A stretch of 64,000 nt of DNA, from the NCBI RefSeq assembly GCF_032854445.1, contig NC_088299.1, positions 16,175,608 to 16,239,607 of the forward strand. Reading direction: 5' to 3'. Numbering within the stretch: position 1 is the first letter of the stretch; every line of letters starts with the position of its first letter. Source of the DNA: Liolophura sinensis (Eukaryota; Mollusca; Polyplacophora; Chitonida; Chitonidae). A program made the translations under genes and the position numbers. Of this stretch, positions 53,075 through 63,919 are shown in pieces. The notes beneath the pieces were generated by a model that did no database searches, was not told the DNA's origin, and saw nothing but the letters and a program-made list of their open reading frames with translations.

Positions 53075-53235
53075 GTCTTTATACAAATAGGTCCAGATAT
53101 GACGTACGATCTGGAGAGTCAACGGTTTCCTTAAAATCCAGCGAAGGTGGGTAAACATCTTTCACAGGCTTTGCTATATATGGCTTGTTTAAAGCCAGCA
53201 GATCATCAATATACCGTTTCGTGAATAAGAAAGTA
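53075..53235 (-). mobile_element. Reverse transcriptase fragment with YIDD motif (Penelope-like type)
   Basis: Minus strand, one open frame: K-R-Y-I-D-D-L-L-A-L-N, then VKDVYPPSLDFKETV, then RTSYLDLFV and a stop. The Y-x-D-D catalytic motif with SYLDL after it is characteristic of this reverse transcriptase group. Truncated on the 5' side by a minisatellite. Related to the fragment at 10005-10150. Confidence 0.65.
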
Positions 53236-53237
53236 CT

Positions 53238-53630
53238 GTGCAGGAGACAATGAGTTCCTATGTAGGAGACAATGAGTTCCTGTGCAGGAGACAATGAAGT
53301 CCTGTGTAGGAGACAATGAGTTCCTATGTAGGAGACAATGAGTTCCTGTGCAGGAGACAATGAAGTCCTATGTAGGAGACAATGAGTTCCTATGTAGGAG
53401 ACAATGAGTTCCTGTGCAGGAGACAATGAAGTCCTATGTAGGAGACAATGAGTTCCTATGTAGGAGACAATGAGTTCCTGTCAGGAGACAATGAAGTCCT
53501 ATGTAGGAGACAATGAGTTCCTATGTAGGAGACAATGAGTTCCTGTGCAGGAGACAATGAGTTCCTATGTAGGAGACAATGAGTTCCTATGTAGGAGACA
53601 ATGAGTTCCTATGTAGGAGACACTGATGGA
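53238..53630. repeat. 22-bp minisatellite, about 18 copies
   Basis: Unit: taggagacaatgagttcctatg, with caggag and gaagtc variants. It directly abuts the reverse transcriptase fragment. Confidence 0.96.
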
Positions 53631-53803
53631 TTATGCGGGTAATCTTATCTCCCTACAATAAAGTGATCAGTTCCTATTCACACCGTGTGACGAATACATA
53701 TACATTTACTTATACGTGAATATTACGTGACCACTTTGCCAAAAAGTCACTCAACTCAAGGACCTGACTGTACAACAGACTACATAGCCTATGCCCTAGT
53801 TAC

Positions 53804-53852
53804 CTCGGATGAGATGGGTTCCTAGGAGACCAATGTCCAATCCATCCACCAT
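53804..53852 (-). CDS. Candidate 49-bp exon of an unrecognised gene
   Basis: Minus strand: acceptor aatataattgcag, 16 codons plus 1 nt (MVDGLDIGLLGTHLIR), donor CCGAG|GTAACT. Both splice sites are good, but the exon is short and no further exon downstream was found. It could follow the candidate exon at 55441. Confidence 0.35.
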
Positions 53853-53869
53853 CTGCAATTATATTTCAC

Positions 53870-55435
53870 ATTACCAAGAGAAAAAAACACAGAATCCTGC
53901 ATGAAAAGAAGATGGAGTGGCAAATGACATTCAGTCCCTACATACTTATTACTTTCCCAACAGATGGTTGACTAGTGCGTGATGCTTATGATGGCATCCA
54001 GTTGTGCACACAACGCATGATCGTAACTATTAAACCCCAGCACTAAGGCCATCATTGTTCATAATTCTAACGCCTACGTTCGCCAACACTATCCCAGGGC
54101 TCCTTACAAGCTCTCTACTGCTATCTGGTAACATGGTAATTTGTTTTTGTGTAACTCTTCTGTCTGGCTCTGTGCATTTGTCAGCCAGTCGCTCAAGATG
54201 AGATTGTTTCCCCACAAATCGCCAAAAGTTTTTCTTACATAATCCCCTGTGAAACATTCGATATGCACAGCGTTTTTACCCTAATTAAACTGTTTGGAAC
54301 AGTGGGTGGCCTTCACTCGGAAAAATAAACTTTTGTCACTCACTGGAACTCTCCAGTGTGCTGATTTAAAAGGAAGACCCGGGGTTAACTAAACTGCTAC
54401 ATTACTCCAGAGTTGACTCAGTACAAGCTCCACCCCACACAAATTGAAGTCTTTTTCACCATTTCATCACGGACGGTGGCCATGCACCACACGGGACTGA
54501 CAGCCACATAAAGATGAACAAGCCAGACAATATTGTGACAGCATAAATAGTTTATGTAGCTTTTATATTTTCTAGTAACATAAGATAAACAGAAAGTTGT
54601 TTTTCCCTCGAGTGAATGTAAGAGCTCTCGGATTCAGCCTCCCAACACTCGGTTGTCGTGCACACGAGCTTAAAGGCATGTAGTTTGAATGGGATATGAC
54701 GTTGCTTATCAAACGTTAAATTGCTTAGTTCAAACGGATACAAATTTCTGTCATATTCAGTTATCAGTAAAACTCAGACAAGGTCAGTTCAAACGTAATG
54801 ATATCAAATACACGGGTTTGCACGTGAGGACACGTTTGCTTACGGGATTGTTACTTTGCCTAAAATATAACATTGTATTTTGAATCTCAAAGTGTCATGA
54901 ACGTATAACATCGAGTAACGCCTGGATAAAAATTTCTAAAGACAGGAATTTCCAACCAATTTACAGTCACTTTCTCAATATCTGGTCAGGTATGGAGGCT
55001 CACGTTATGTGAATATATGGATCTGCAATAGTGTTAGAAATTTTAACAACAGCGTTATTTCTTAGAAGTGTAATGTCCCAGAGCATATGGATTGGGATAA
55101 AAGTGTTACTTTTTACATTTAACATTTTTTCACAAGAAAACAGTCATTTTACACAGAACTACGTGCTTTATTAGTGAAGTACTTGCAGGAGTCAGCTCTG
55201 GCGATAAGGCTTAGAGCATAGAGTTTGAGACGATATATGCCGAAATATGTAGTGAATTATGTGGCAAACGACCCTACTCGGCTAAAAGTGACACTGTGAA
55301 AACATTAGCTATATGAGATGTCCGCGCAGAAAAAACCTAATAAATTCTTTTTCACTTCACTATTGTTATGGTGAGAAATGTATACAGCCAATGTCTTAAT
55401 GAAATAAAAATATTAAGGGTATAGATGTTCATAAA
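53870..55435. other. No gene recognised
   Basis: Several short ORFs without recognisable content. This would be intron if the exons at 53804 and 55441 belong together. Confidence 0.35.
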
Positions 55436-55440
55436 CTTAC

Positions 55441-55540
55441 CATTTTTAATTCCTCCTGTTCAGATTCTACGTGCTTCCGTCGAATACGCTTCTGTTCGCA
55501 ATGTTCGGTGTAGCGAAATAGGGTACAGTATCGCGGCGCT
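55441..55540 (-). CDS. Candidate exon of an unrecognised gene (start uncertain)
   Basis: Minus strand: a near-consensus donor AAAATG|GTAAGT at 55441. The frame before it (YTEHCEQKRIRRKHVESEQE, then ELKM) is charged and helix-like. It has no ATG before an upstream stop, so an acceptor or a different start is needed; 'tcattttctgggccag' ending near 55556 is a possible acceptor but leaves a stop in this frame. Uncertain. Confidence 0.3.
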
Positions 55541-55664
55541 CATCTCCACCTGGCCCAGAAAATGAGGAGTGCATTATGGACGGGGATAGGGAGTATTGTG
55601 GAGTAATCCATAGGTATAGCCCCTCAAACACGAAGGTCTGCTGTGAAAGACGGATGCAACCACT

Positions 55665-55935
55665 CACTTTCTCGAGCGACGTCGTTTTAGCACAGCGTAA
55701 TGACCCAGGAGTCTCTCACCAATGCGGTCGCTGTTCAAGTCCAGCTCATGCTGGCTTCCTCTCCGACCGTACGTGGGAAGGTCTGCAGCAACCTGCGGAT
55801 GGTCGTGGGTTTCCTCCGGGCTCAGCCCGGTTTTCTCCCACCATAATGCTGGCCGCCGTCGTTTAAGTGAAATATTCTTGAGTACGGGGTAAAACACCAA
55901 TCAAATAAATAAATAAATAAATAAATAAATAAATA
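55665..55935 (+). mobile_element. SINE-1 copy, plus orientation
   Basis: Begins within the head ('agcacagcgtaatgaccc'), then 'gttcaagtccagctcatgct', a full central domain and the end 'gagtacggggtaaaacacc', with an (aaat)n tail of about 10 units. The A-box part is replaced. Confidence 0.92.
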
Positions 55936-55939
55936 TACA

Positions 55940-56285
55940 AACAGGTTCGAGAATAACTGAAAATATCGCATGATCTGACCACTACCATTCACAAAACCCT
56001 CAAGTCAAGAACAGGAGAGTCGAGATTAGCAAAAAAAAACGCCGCAATTTTTCTTGTTATTCTCACGTGAGATTAGCAATAATATAGCGCGATTTCACTA
56101 ACTTTTTGGATTCTCGACTCCCGCGCCTCGTCATGAAACCCCTGGGTCAAGATTAAGAACAACCACGCGTTTTTGTTGTTGTCATTCTTTGGCATTACTG
56201 TGTAATGTTTTAGTTGGTTTTTGGATGAATGATTATGGTTTAACGCCACATCGGAGTTGGCTTTTGGAAACAAGTTTTGTCTCAC
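55940..56285. other. Intergenic, nothing recognised
   Basis: Contains A-runs and 'tttttggatgaatgattatggtttaacgccac'-like sequence, perhaps another SINE tail. Confidence 0.35.
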
Positions 56286-56289
56286 GAAG

Positions 56290-56480
56290 AGACTTGTTCA
56301 AAATGAATGAATGAATGCTTGGGGGTTAAAGTCGTATTTCAGTCACATGGCGATGAGAAGTCATTAGCTGTGTGTACATACGCATGTATTGTGAATTTTG
56401 TGTCAGGGCAAGTCCATGCCGCCGAAGTGCTTTCGCCACTGAAGCTTCATGCCCAAGCGGAACAACACATAGCCTACATA
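56290..56480 (-). mobile_element. SINE-2 fragment (tail and body)
   Basis: Starts with an (aatg)n tail, 'cttgggggttaaagtcgt', 'atttcagtcacatggcgatg', then 'gtccatgccgccgaagtgct' and 'cgccactgaagcttcatgcc'. The head is missing. Confidence 0.75.
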
Positions 56481-56484
56481 TTTT

Positions 56485-56980
56485 TATGTGCTTTGAGCTT
56501 TAAGTGGACCATACATCATTCACGTATACTTAATATTTTTTTAAACTAAGAATAAGACTTGGTGAAAATTAAACAAACTAGTTTTTCGTATGCCTTATTC
56601 ATTCTCAGCAACTCATGTTATGCACGAAAAAGTGAAAGCAGTGACAGGAATCGAACTCGTGATGTCATGTCATATTGGGAATGTATGGCTGCATTGGTCC
56701 TAGCAAATATTTTGCTTTTTTTCCCCATTTACATAAATTTGGTTGCGTGAACCAGTATGATAGTTTGGAAGAGTTTACAACATTCTTACTGATATCATGT
56801 GTATGTTGAAATATTTTTACTTCACGTCATCATATTTTTACTATGATGGAAATTCCCCCAGAAAAGTTAAACTGGTATAATCTTATTTTGACCTTACCTT
56901 TGTCTTCCGATAAAGTGTAATATGAATAACAGCACTTCAATTTTTAACAGTTAGTACACCATTGCACTTTAGATCCACCC
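56485..56980. other. Intergenic, nothing recognised
   Basis: AT-rich sequence without recognised features. Confidence 0.4.
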
Positions 56981-56984
56981 TGGA

Positions 56985-57205
56985 GGCTCTCACCAAGCAA
57001 TGCCGTCGCTGTGAGTTCAAGTCCAGCTCATGCTTGCCTCCTCTCTGGTCGTACGTGGGAAGGTCTTGCAGCAATCTGCGGATGGTCGTGGGCTTCAACC
57101 GGGCTATGCCCGGTTTCCTCCCGCCATAATGCTGGCCGCCGTCGTATAAGTGAAATATTGTTGACAATTGACCGAAACGCCAATCAGATAAATAAATAAA
57201 TAAAC
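56985..57205 (+). mobile_element. SINE-1 copy, plus orientation, head-truncated
   Basis: From 'ctcaccaagcaatgccgtcg' through 'gagttcaagtccagctcatg', the central domain and 'cgtcgtataagtgaaatatt' to an (aaat)n tail. Confidence 0.9.
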
Positions 57206-57209
57206 ATAC

Positions 57210-57825
57210 TTTAGGTACAAGTAATTCTATTCCTGTGCATTACACCTTTCTACTGAACCACCCGGAAACGATTTCCCATGTGGTTGCAAGGGGTACTTTG
57301 ACTGAAATTAATGGAACAAAATCTTGGTTTGACATCACTGGCATCCGGCTTAATCAATATAGTCATTGAAAACCAACAGCATAACTTTAGCCGATTTAAC
57401 TGCAATTTGGAAAAGATCTAAAAAAGATAATTTTCATATATTCTCTGGAGTCGTCTTCTACTGATCAAAGTTTACTTCACGTTTTTGCATTTCTTCATTT
57501 TAAGTGTTTAAATGTTTAACAGCGTCAAGGATTGAGGGGGATCATTCAGTATATAACTCATCCGTAAGCTCAATCGTACCACAGAAATTGACACTCACCC
57601 TGGCATATAAGTGCGCATACCATACATTTAGATTCACAAGACATGCTCATTTTAACGATCAACATGGAGTCCGTTCTAATAAATTTAACTCTCGGACTTT
57701 CACACCTCGGTTTGTTACACTTATTTACGCGTGCATTAAAATTCGTTTCCTGTCAAACGTGCCCTCGCTTTTTCTTCAGATTTGAGCTCTGTCGATCGTT
57801 TGCTGTTAAAAATTGTAGATTTGGA
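57210..57825. other. Intergenic, nothing recognised
   Basis: Two overlapping plus-strand ORFs here have no recognised content. Confidence 0.35.
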
Positions 57826-57827
57826 AA

Positions 57828-58067
57828 TTTATTTGATTAGTGTTTTACGCCGTACTCAAGAATATTTCACTTTCACCGACGACGGCCAGCATTGTGGTGG
57901 GAGGGAACCGGGCTAAGCCCTGGGGAAACCCACGACCATCCGCAGGTTGCGATACACCTTCCACTTACGGCCGTAAAGGAAGCCAGGATGAGCTGGACTT
58001 GAACAGCGACATTACAGGGTCATTACGCTGCGCTAGCGTGCTAGCCAACTGGGCCGCAGAGACCCCG
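57828..58067 (-). mobile_element. SINE-1 copy inserted beside a reverse transcriptase relic
   Basis: 'ttgattagtgttttacgccg', central domain, 'gagctggacttgaacagcg', head complement 'gtgctagccaactgggccgc'. The bases flanking it (gatttggaaat before, gatttggaaatga after) are identical, which looks like a target-site duplication of about 10 bp. Confidence 0.92.
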
Positions 58068-58655
58068 ATTTGGAAATGATGTCTTTCATTTTAGCACTAT
58101 TGTTCAATATAGGTAACGTATTTAGTATTATGGGGAATACATTATTATTGTTGGGATTGTAAGTAGATATCAAAGGAATAATATTTTGATTGGCATTTTT
58201 TGTGGGATTTGTCTTAAAACACTTGTGCTGTGAGATAAAACTTTTCTTACTGCCAACGACTGTTAATCCCTCTAGTTGTCCCCTACAGAGTAAGGCAGAC
58301 TTTATTCCGCATAGATGAATTAATGATAATATAGAGTGCCATGTATAGTAGGCCGTACATCGTAGGCTCTGCACACCCGTCTAGCGAGTAACTAAGGGAT
58401 ACTTTCCTAGTGTTGTCGTGATTGGGGCTAAATTGAAGATACAGCTGGGTATTGCTTGATTTCCGAAATATCTGTAGTTAAAATGCATCCAGATTTAACA
58501 AACAGAATGTCTAAGAAAGGAATATTGATAACATTTGTATTCAATGTAAAAGGAATTTGAGGATGCAGTGCATTAAGGGTAGCACACAGCGATTTGACTG
58601 TCCCATTTTTGATGGCCATAAAACAAAACCATCATCTAAATAAGGATTACAGCTA
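58068..58655 (-). mobile_element. Decayed reverse transcriptase (Penelope-like type), YLDD to thumb
   Basis: Minus strand. Near 58640 one frame gives YLDDGFVLWPSK. A shift follows, then ATLNALHPQIPFTLNTN and INIPFLDILFVKSG. Further on (58300-58070), GLTVVGSKKSFISQ, then ISTYNPNNNNVFPIILNT and LPILNNSAKMKDII. The order Y-x-D-D-G-F, LHPxIxFTxE/N, FLD and TYNPxNP..F is the layout I know from Penelope-like elements. At least two frameshifts and a large deletion. It is a different lineage from the fragments at 10005 and 53075. Confidence 0.7.
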
Positions 58656-58659
58656 TATT

Positions 58660-59235
58660 ACCCCTCTCTATATATATATAAACAACGGAATCAAATAATG
58701 ATATCCAATGCCTTTCACTTTTAAGCCAACTGCCCATTGGAAAACAAAGGCGCTTTATTGATTTCTTCGCGAGCCTATAGCACGTCTCACAGTGTCTAAT
58801 CACGAACTGTCACTGTCAGACCCTTAACTGAGACTGCAACAAGCTCAGCTCAGTGGTAGGCATTCAGACGTGCTGTATGCGCTCTCGGGATTGCGAAAAG
58901 ACGTAGGCCTAAGCAATAGTAACAACAGGAGCCATGTGACATGCACAGCTGCGTACGAAGCTATTTTAAAAGCGTTCCGGATGACATGTCATCTCAGAGA
59001 GTCGCTTTACCTGGTGACCCGGACTTAGGCCTATTCTCCTCACGCTATCAGAATGAAACAGACTATAGTCGACCTAAATTCTGTAGTGGGTGCGTGACGA
59101 TTGCCATTTCGAGGTTAAATAAACTGGGGACGGTGAGCATCGACAGTGACTTACTGATTTTAGGCATGTTTTATCAACAGACATGTATATGTGTTGACAA
59201 GTGACACACATGTAGATCATACCGAACCCCAGCCT
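58660..59235. other. 5' flank of the SLC10 gene
   Basis: No exon recognised. An 87-codon plus-strand ORF at 58941-59204 has no known motif. Similarity to the copy at 28022 starts only at about 59236. Confidence 0.4.
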
Positions 59236-59303
59236 CTAATACATGGTGCTATACCGACGGCAAGGGTTAGTCAGGGACTAGACCCCCCTATAATCTTACA
59301 GCT

Positions 59304-59999
59304 ATGTGGCTCAAGCATCAGCCCGGCAGTAAGACATTTTACCCAAGGGTATCGCGCGGATACTGCCTAAGTTTGATTCTGTTAGCGAATGTACTGGGTA
59401 TCTACTGTGATTTGTTCGCCCCTAGGCTCGGACTGAATGCGTCTTTTGACCCGGGTGACATCGATCAGCTTGTAGAAGAAGACATCGCGCATGTGAGTCT
59501 CAGTTATCACCTCCTCTCCACTAACCCAATCTTTCTGAGGGTGGAGCCCGCCGACCCAAACATTGCTGAAGTTCAAAATCCGAAGGTTTTCACTTTAACC
59601 CCAACCAATGACAGTAGCAGCAACAATAGCCTGGAAGTAATCAAAGTGAAAGGCGTTTTCCTAGGACGCACAAAACTAACGTTTTCAACAGCAAACACTA
59701 CTGCCGAAAACGCCTCGGTCAGCCGTGACGCGGGTGGTGCTAAAATCGTAATCCATGATACATCCGGCGGCGGAGTTGCACATGATGGCTGGACGGCGCT
59801 GCCCTACACGTACGACGTGACAGTAATAAGAGAGGATGGTCCTCTTAACACAGCCTTTCTGGTGTCCATTATTGTGCTTGTGGTGCTCGCAAACGTCGCC
59901 ATGGGATGTAAAGTGGAGATAGCGGTTGTCAAGGAGATCCTGAGGCGACCGTTAGCACCCGTGGTCGGCTTGCTGTCTCAATTCATCATAATGCCTCTG
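59304..59999 (+). CDS. SLC10-family exon 1 (signal segment, ectodomain, first helices)
   Basis: 232 codons from ATG at 59304; donor CCTCTG|GTAAGT. Encodes the signal segment, the ectodomain, helix TAFLVSIIVLVVLANVAMG and the following KEILRRPLAPVVGLLSQF. The ATG is supported because the duplicate at 28091 retains it, and similarity continues upstream without an alternative start. Confidence 0.92.
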
Positions 60000-62900
60000 G
60001 TAAGTGTTGCGATCAGATATCACTATCTGCGCTTACGTATAAAAGTCAGTTAACAAATGGATTTCTTCACTTATCCTTAACGCTCACGTTGTATGACAAG
60101 TCACATCTCGATACATTTGGAGACCGCATTACAGGGTATAATTTATAAATGTGTATTTATTCATTTATATTTATTTATTTATTTATTTGTTTGTTTTGAC
60201 CAAGTACTGCCTAGTGCTATACACAAGAATATTTCACTTTCATGACAGTAGTCACCTGTACAAATATCAGAAGGAAAACGGAACACCGAGGCTAAGCCAC
60301 GTCAGCGCAATACTGAGGTCCAGTCATGTTCAAACGCCAGCCACCTTAATTCTAACTCACAGCCTCAACATAACCAGTCAGAGCTGGGATCGATCTTGCG
60401 ACTTTAGTGGTTAGGGAAACAGCGATAATAACGCTGAAAGCGACTAAACCATTGAAGGTCCTTTTAAATATGTACAAAGATAGTCTGTATTATCGTGTTT
60501 TGATCTAATGGTTGGTCAGTCTCAATGCCGACGTATGTATATAGTGCTACCTCACTGGAGCGCCATGCCGAACACATGAAATGATGCTTCACACAGTCAC
60601 GGCAAGCTGACGCCGGTATACCTTTTACAGTGCATGTGTCACTTTCTACGCTCAACTTTCCTCACTTCTACCACTAGCAAATTTTGTTCAGAAAACTTGA
60701 ACAATGCCGGAGTCACTGTGGTTACCTTGATGGGGCACCTGAAAATTTCCTCTAGGTATTCCTATTTCCTCCACCCTTAAATCTGCTCACCGTTGTATAC
60801 GAGAACAGTTCATAAGTACAGCACTGCATACTAAAAATAAATGAACAAAGTAATGATATCGATAAACGGTTGCAAATAATACATGTTGAGTTAGTGTCAA
60901 ATGCTTGATAGATGGTGTTCTATTTTCAGCTTGGACTCGCTGCTAGCCAGGCGTTCCGCTTTGACCCAGGTACAGCTTTGGGATTGTTCGCCACGGGTTG
61001 CGCACCAGGGGGTGGAGCAAGTAACGCTTACTCATTTCTTTTGGACGGGGACGTGTCGCTCAGTGTCACTATGACACTCATCAGTACGCTTGCTTCATTC
61101 GGTAAGACAATTATGTTTGTTGGTGTTTTTGGTTAGGTTTGAATTTAAAGATCTGTATGAGGGCAAATCGGATAGAATGTTTACGATTACTTAAGAATCG
61201 CCCAAATAACTACCTTTCACTAACTATCAGCCTTCTCTGTGCACTTGTTGCCGTTCAAAATTGCGAACAAAATTTCCAAATTAAGGTGGGTCTTTTTATT
61301 ACTGAATAGTACAGATTCATACGGGATATTTTCTGAAAGGCTGTAATTTGAGCTACTTTTTGTGGAAATGGAGAGAATTTGATTTGATTAGCGAATATTG
61401 ATTTTTTGCAAAAATGTCACCAGTTTAACCACTTGGAAGGCAAAGAAATTGTGTATATGTCACACAAAAAGAGCATTAAATACTGTCTACGACAGTAGTT
61501 CGGTTTGAAACATTGTATTGTTCGTTGGTCTTTTCTGACAGTTTTTTTTTTTGTGACCGTCAGGATGCGCGAAACGCTCGGTATTTATTTCTTGTTATTA
61601 TACATCGTGAATACTCCTAAACCTATCTCCACTTTTCACTGGTCAATCCGAGTTCTGTGACGGTTCCGTATTTTTCTCTAAATGCCTGTATACGCGATCC
61701 ATTGCCCTCCCCCCCCCCCCTCCCCTCAACGGCCAACACACCCTGCATGGAATAAAAGTCGGTATACTAAAACATTTAGTAACTTGTACCTTAGTCAACA
61801 CCATGAATACCAGACCCTTGGCCACATATATATAGAGTATAAACTACAGTTTTCCTAAGTCCCCATCTGTAGGTCAGGAAATTAAGAAGCCTGCTGTGGG
61901 AACTTCAACGGTGATAGCTTTCAACCACTTTGTTGGGGGAGACCCCGACTAGGAGCACTAAGCCGTTCCCATGCAGTATGTTTATCGATGCCGTCATTTC
62001 CGAATATTTCTGAAGGAAAATATGCATAAAATAGGGGTTATTAAGAAATATAAAATATGCCTCAAAATGAGAATTTTTCTCTCAATTTTTGGCATATCTT
62101 TTTTCATTTTCCTTAAAACCATACTCTTTACTTCATAATAATATCCTTTAATGCACATGTACTGTTAGACTTTTGCATTCACGTGCGAACGCACAGGCGT
62201 AATCCATTAGCCCATTGGTTCTTGAAAGAAACTATTTTATACTAAACTTATCGTGTGACGTCACTGATATTCACTGAATAGGTCAATGTAGAATCCGATG
62301 TATTAAATGCGTTTCAGTCGGTTGGAAACTTGCAGGGAAAATAAATCGAACTGTTTTTCCGAATAGTGTTTAACGGTCTTTCATCTGGTACATACATTAT
62401 GTTAGCAATTTCTTTGTCTTTGTCGTTGATGTTAACATTATTTGTGCAATGACAAAATCACGATCGTTGGACACAATCAGGTTTCATCACAATGGGAGTA
62501 ACCACATGATTGAATTGATCCAAGGGGAGTAATCACATGATTGAATTGATCAAGTCGGAGGACAGATAAATAAGTTATCGTCTCTTTTTACCTGGTTATA
62601 ATTTGAAATTTGTTTCCATTGCAGCCTTCATCCCCCTATGGCTTTTCACGATAGGGACCCGGGTGTTGTACAAGGACCAGGGGGTCCGGATTCCATTTGA
62701 AAATATATTCACGTCTCTGATTGGTCTAATCTTTCCAGTTCTCATTGGACTTTTGATTCGCTGGAAGCGGCCTCATTGGGTAAAGACCATCTTGAGAGCG
62801 GTTACGCCGCTAATGATTTTGACTCTCATCGTCATTCTCTCCGTTGGAATCTACGCCAACCTATACATTTTTAAACTATTACGACCAGAAGTTCTTCTTG

Positions 62901-63310
62901 CCGGGGCCATTTTACCCAACTGTGGATTCATTCTTGGCGGTGTGGCCGCCCTTGTTTTCAGACAGCCGTGGAAACGTGTCAAAACCATTGCCATAGAAAC
63001 TGGTCTTCAGAATACGGGAATCCCCATAGTTCTTCTTCAGGTGTCTCTTCCAAAACCGGATTCGGACTTCGCCATTGTGGCGCCTATCGCCTCTGCAATT
63101 TTCACTCCAATCCTGTTATGGATTTGGTTTTTAGTTCGATTTATTCGGAAAAAATGCTTCCACAAACCAAATAAGCCGCCCAAGTTGTCTACGGATGACG
63201 TGGACATGTGCGATCATGAGGTGGAGGGAGAGGCTACGCTGTCCCAAACGCCGACACATTCACCAGAACGATCTTACGGTGCACATTGCCCGGACAAATC
63301 AGATCCTTAA
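59304..63310 (+). CDS. SLC10-family transporter (sodium/bile acid cotransporter family), 3 exons, complete
   Basis: Exons 59304-59999, 60930-61101 and 62625-63310 join in phase (0, then 1) to 1,554 nt, 517 residues plus stop. Seen: a hydrophobic signal-like segment (about residues 18-35), then an extracellular domain of about 140 residues with sequons (LNASF, NNSL, NTTAENAS). The multi-helix domain begins near residue 183. Signatures: GCAPGGGASN (residues 255-264), and E-T-G-L-Q-N-T-G-I beginning at 414, the family's sodium-site region. The C-terminal tail is cytoplasmic and acidic. Known: SLC10 proteins are Na+-coupled carriers of bile acids, steroid sulfates or unknown solutes. A long N-terminal ectodomain is typical of the A3/A5-like branch. 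Substrate cannot be inferred. A decayed partial copy lies at 28022-32204 in the same orientation. Confidence 0.93.
60150..60800 (-). mobile_element. tRNA-derived SINE-like sequence in SLC10 intron 1
   Basis: A (ttta)n tail and 'gccta.tgctatacacaaga' at low coordinates. Around 60360-60460 there is a tRNA-like head on the minus strand (A-box-like ggtttagtcgctttcagcg, B-box-like gatcgatcccagctc). The same segment is present in the 28-32 kb copy. Two diverged 23-bp units lie at about 60275-60325. Confidence 0.65.
60930..61101 (+). CDS. SLC10-family exon 2
   Basis: 172 bp; acceptor gttctattttcag, donor TTCG|GTAAGA. Encodes LGLAASQAFRFDPGTALGLF, then GCAPGGGASNAYSFLLDGD, and the start of the next helix. 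Confidence 0.96.
61102..62624 (+). other. SLC10 intron 2
   Basis: Holds a C-run (61706-61723), a CRE palindrome (62256-62263) and a tandem pair of about 29 bp ('ggggagtaatcacatgattg', 'aattgatc') at about 62491-62548. No exon is seen. Confidence 0.6.
62625..63310 (+). CDS. SLC10-family exon 3 (C-terminal helices, stop)
   Basis: Acceptor tgtttccattgcag; 228 codons including TAA at 63308. Several helices (NIFTSLIGLIFPVLIGLLI; PLMILTLIVILSVGIYANL; FAIVAPIASAIFTPILLW), the ETGLQNTGIPIVLLQ motif, and a polar cytoplasmic tail. Confidence 0.96.
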
Positions 63311-63915
63311 TGCCCAGACTGTCTGTCTGTAAAGCCGGGATGTAGACACAGCAGGATCAGACAGAATTCCAACCCTTACAACCCTTCCAGGGTGCCCAGA
63401 CGCAAATTTGTACTTATGGATGGAGTCTCGAGCTTACGTTTTACAGCTATATTTATCCGGGAAACCAAGATATATCATTAGTATCATCAATGAACGAAAG
63501 AACATAGCTGTTCTTCAAATTCGAAGTTACAGAAAACACATTAATTACATTCATAAATTTATTTGCGTATATCATTCGTTTTTTTTCCATCCAGGAATGG
63601 CGGTAAGTCAGCCAGCATAGATTATATGTGTAAATATTTTCGGTGATGTGCTTAGTTTAAAATACGATTTTTAAAATTTAAAATACGATTTAGTGCTCAT
63701 GTCCGGATTCTGAGAATTAAGATTTTGACAACTTTATCAATGTTATCTTTCATGACAAATATGTCAAAATTTTAACTTCTACTACCGTAAACTAAGCGGT
63801 GTGATGATATTTTAAATTATGACTGAAGTCAAAAATGGCTTTGTCGAATCTGTCCTAGGTTTCTACTACAGCAAATTTAGGCTAAACCTCAATGGGAGCG
63901 CTGTCAACGTATGTG
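63311..63915 (+). other. 3' flank of the SLC10 gene
   Basis: Probable 3' UTR followed by AT-rich sequence. No canonical AATAAA is found close after the stop, so the transcript end is unknown. Confidence 0.4.
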
Positions 63916-63919
63916 CTTG

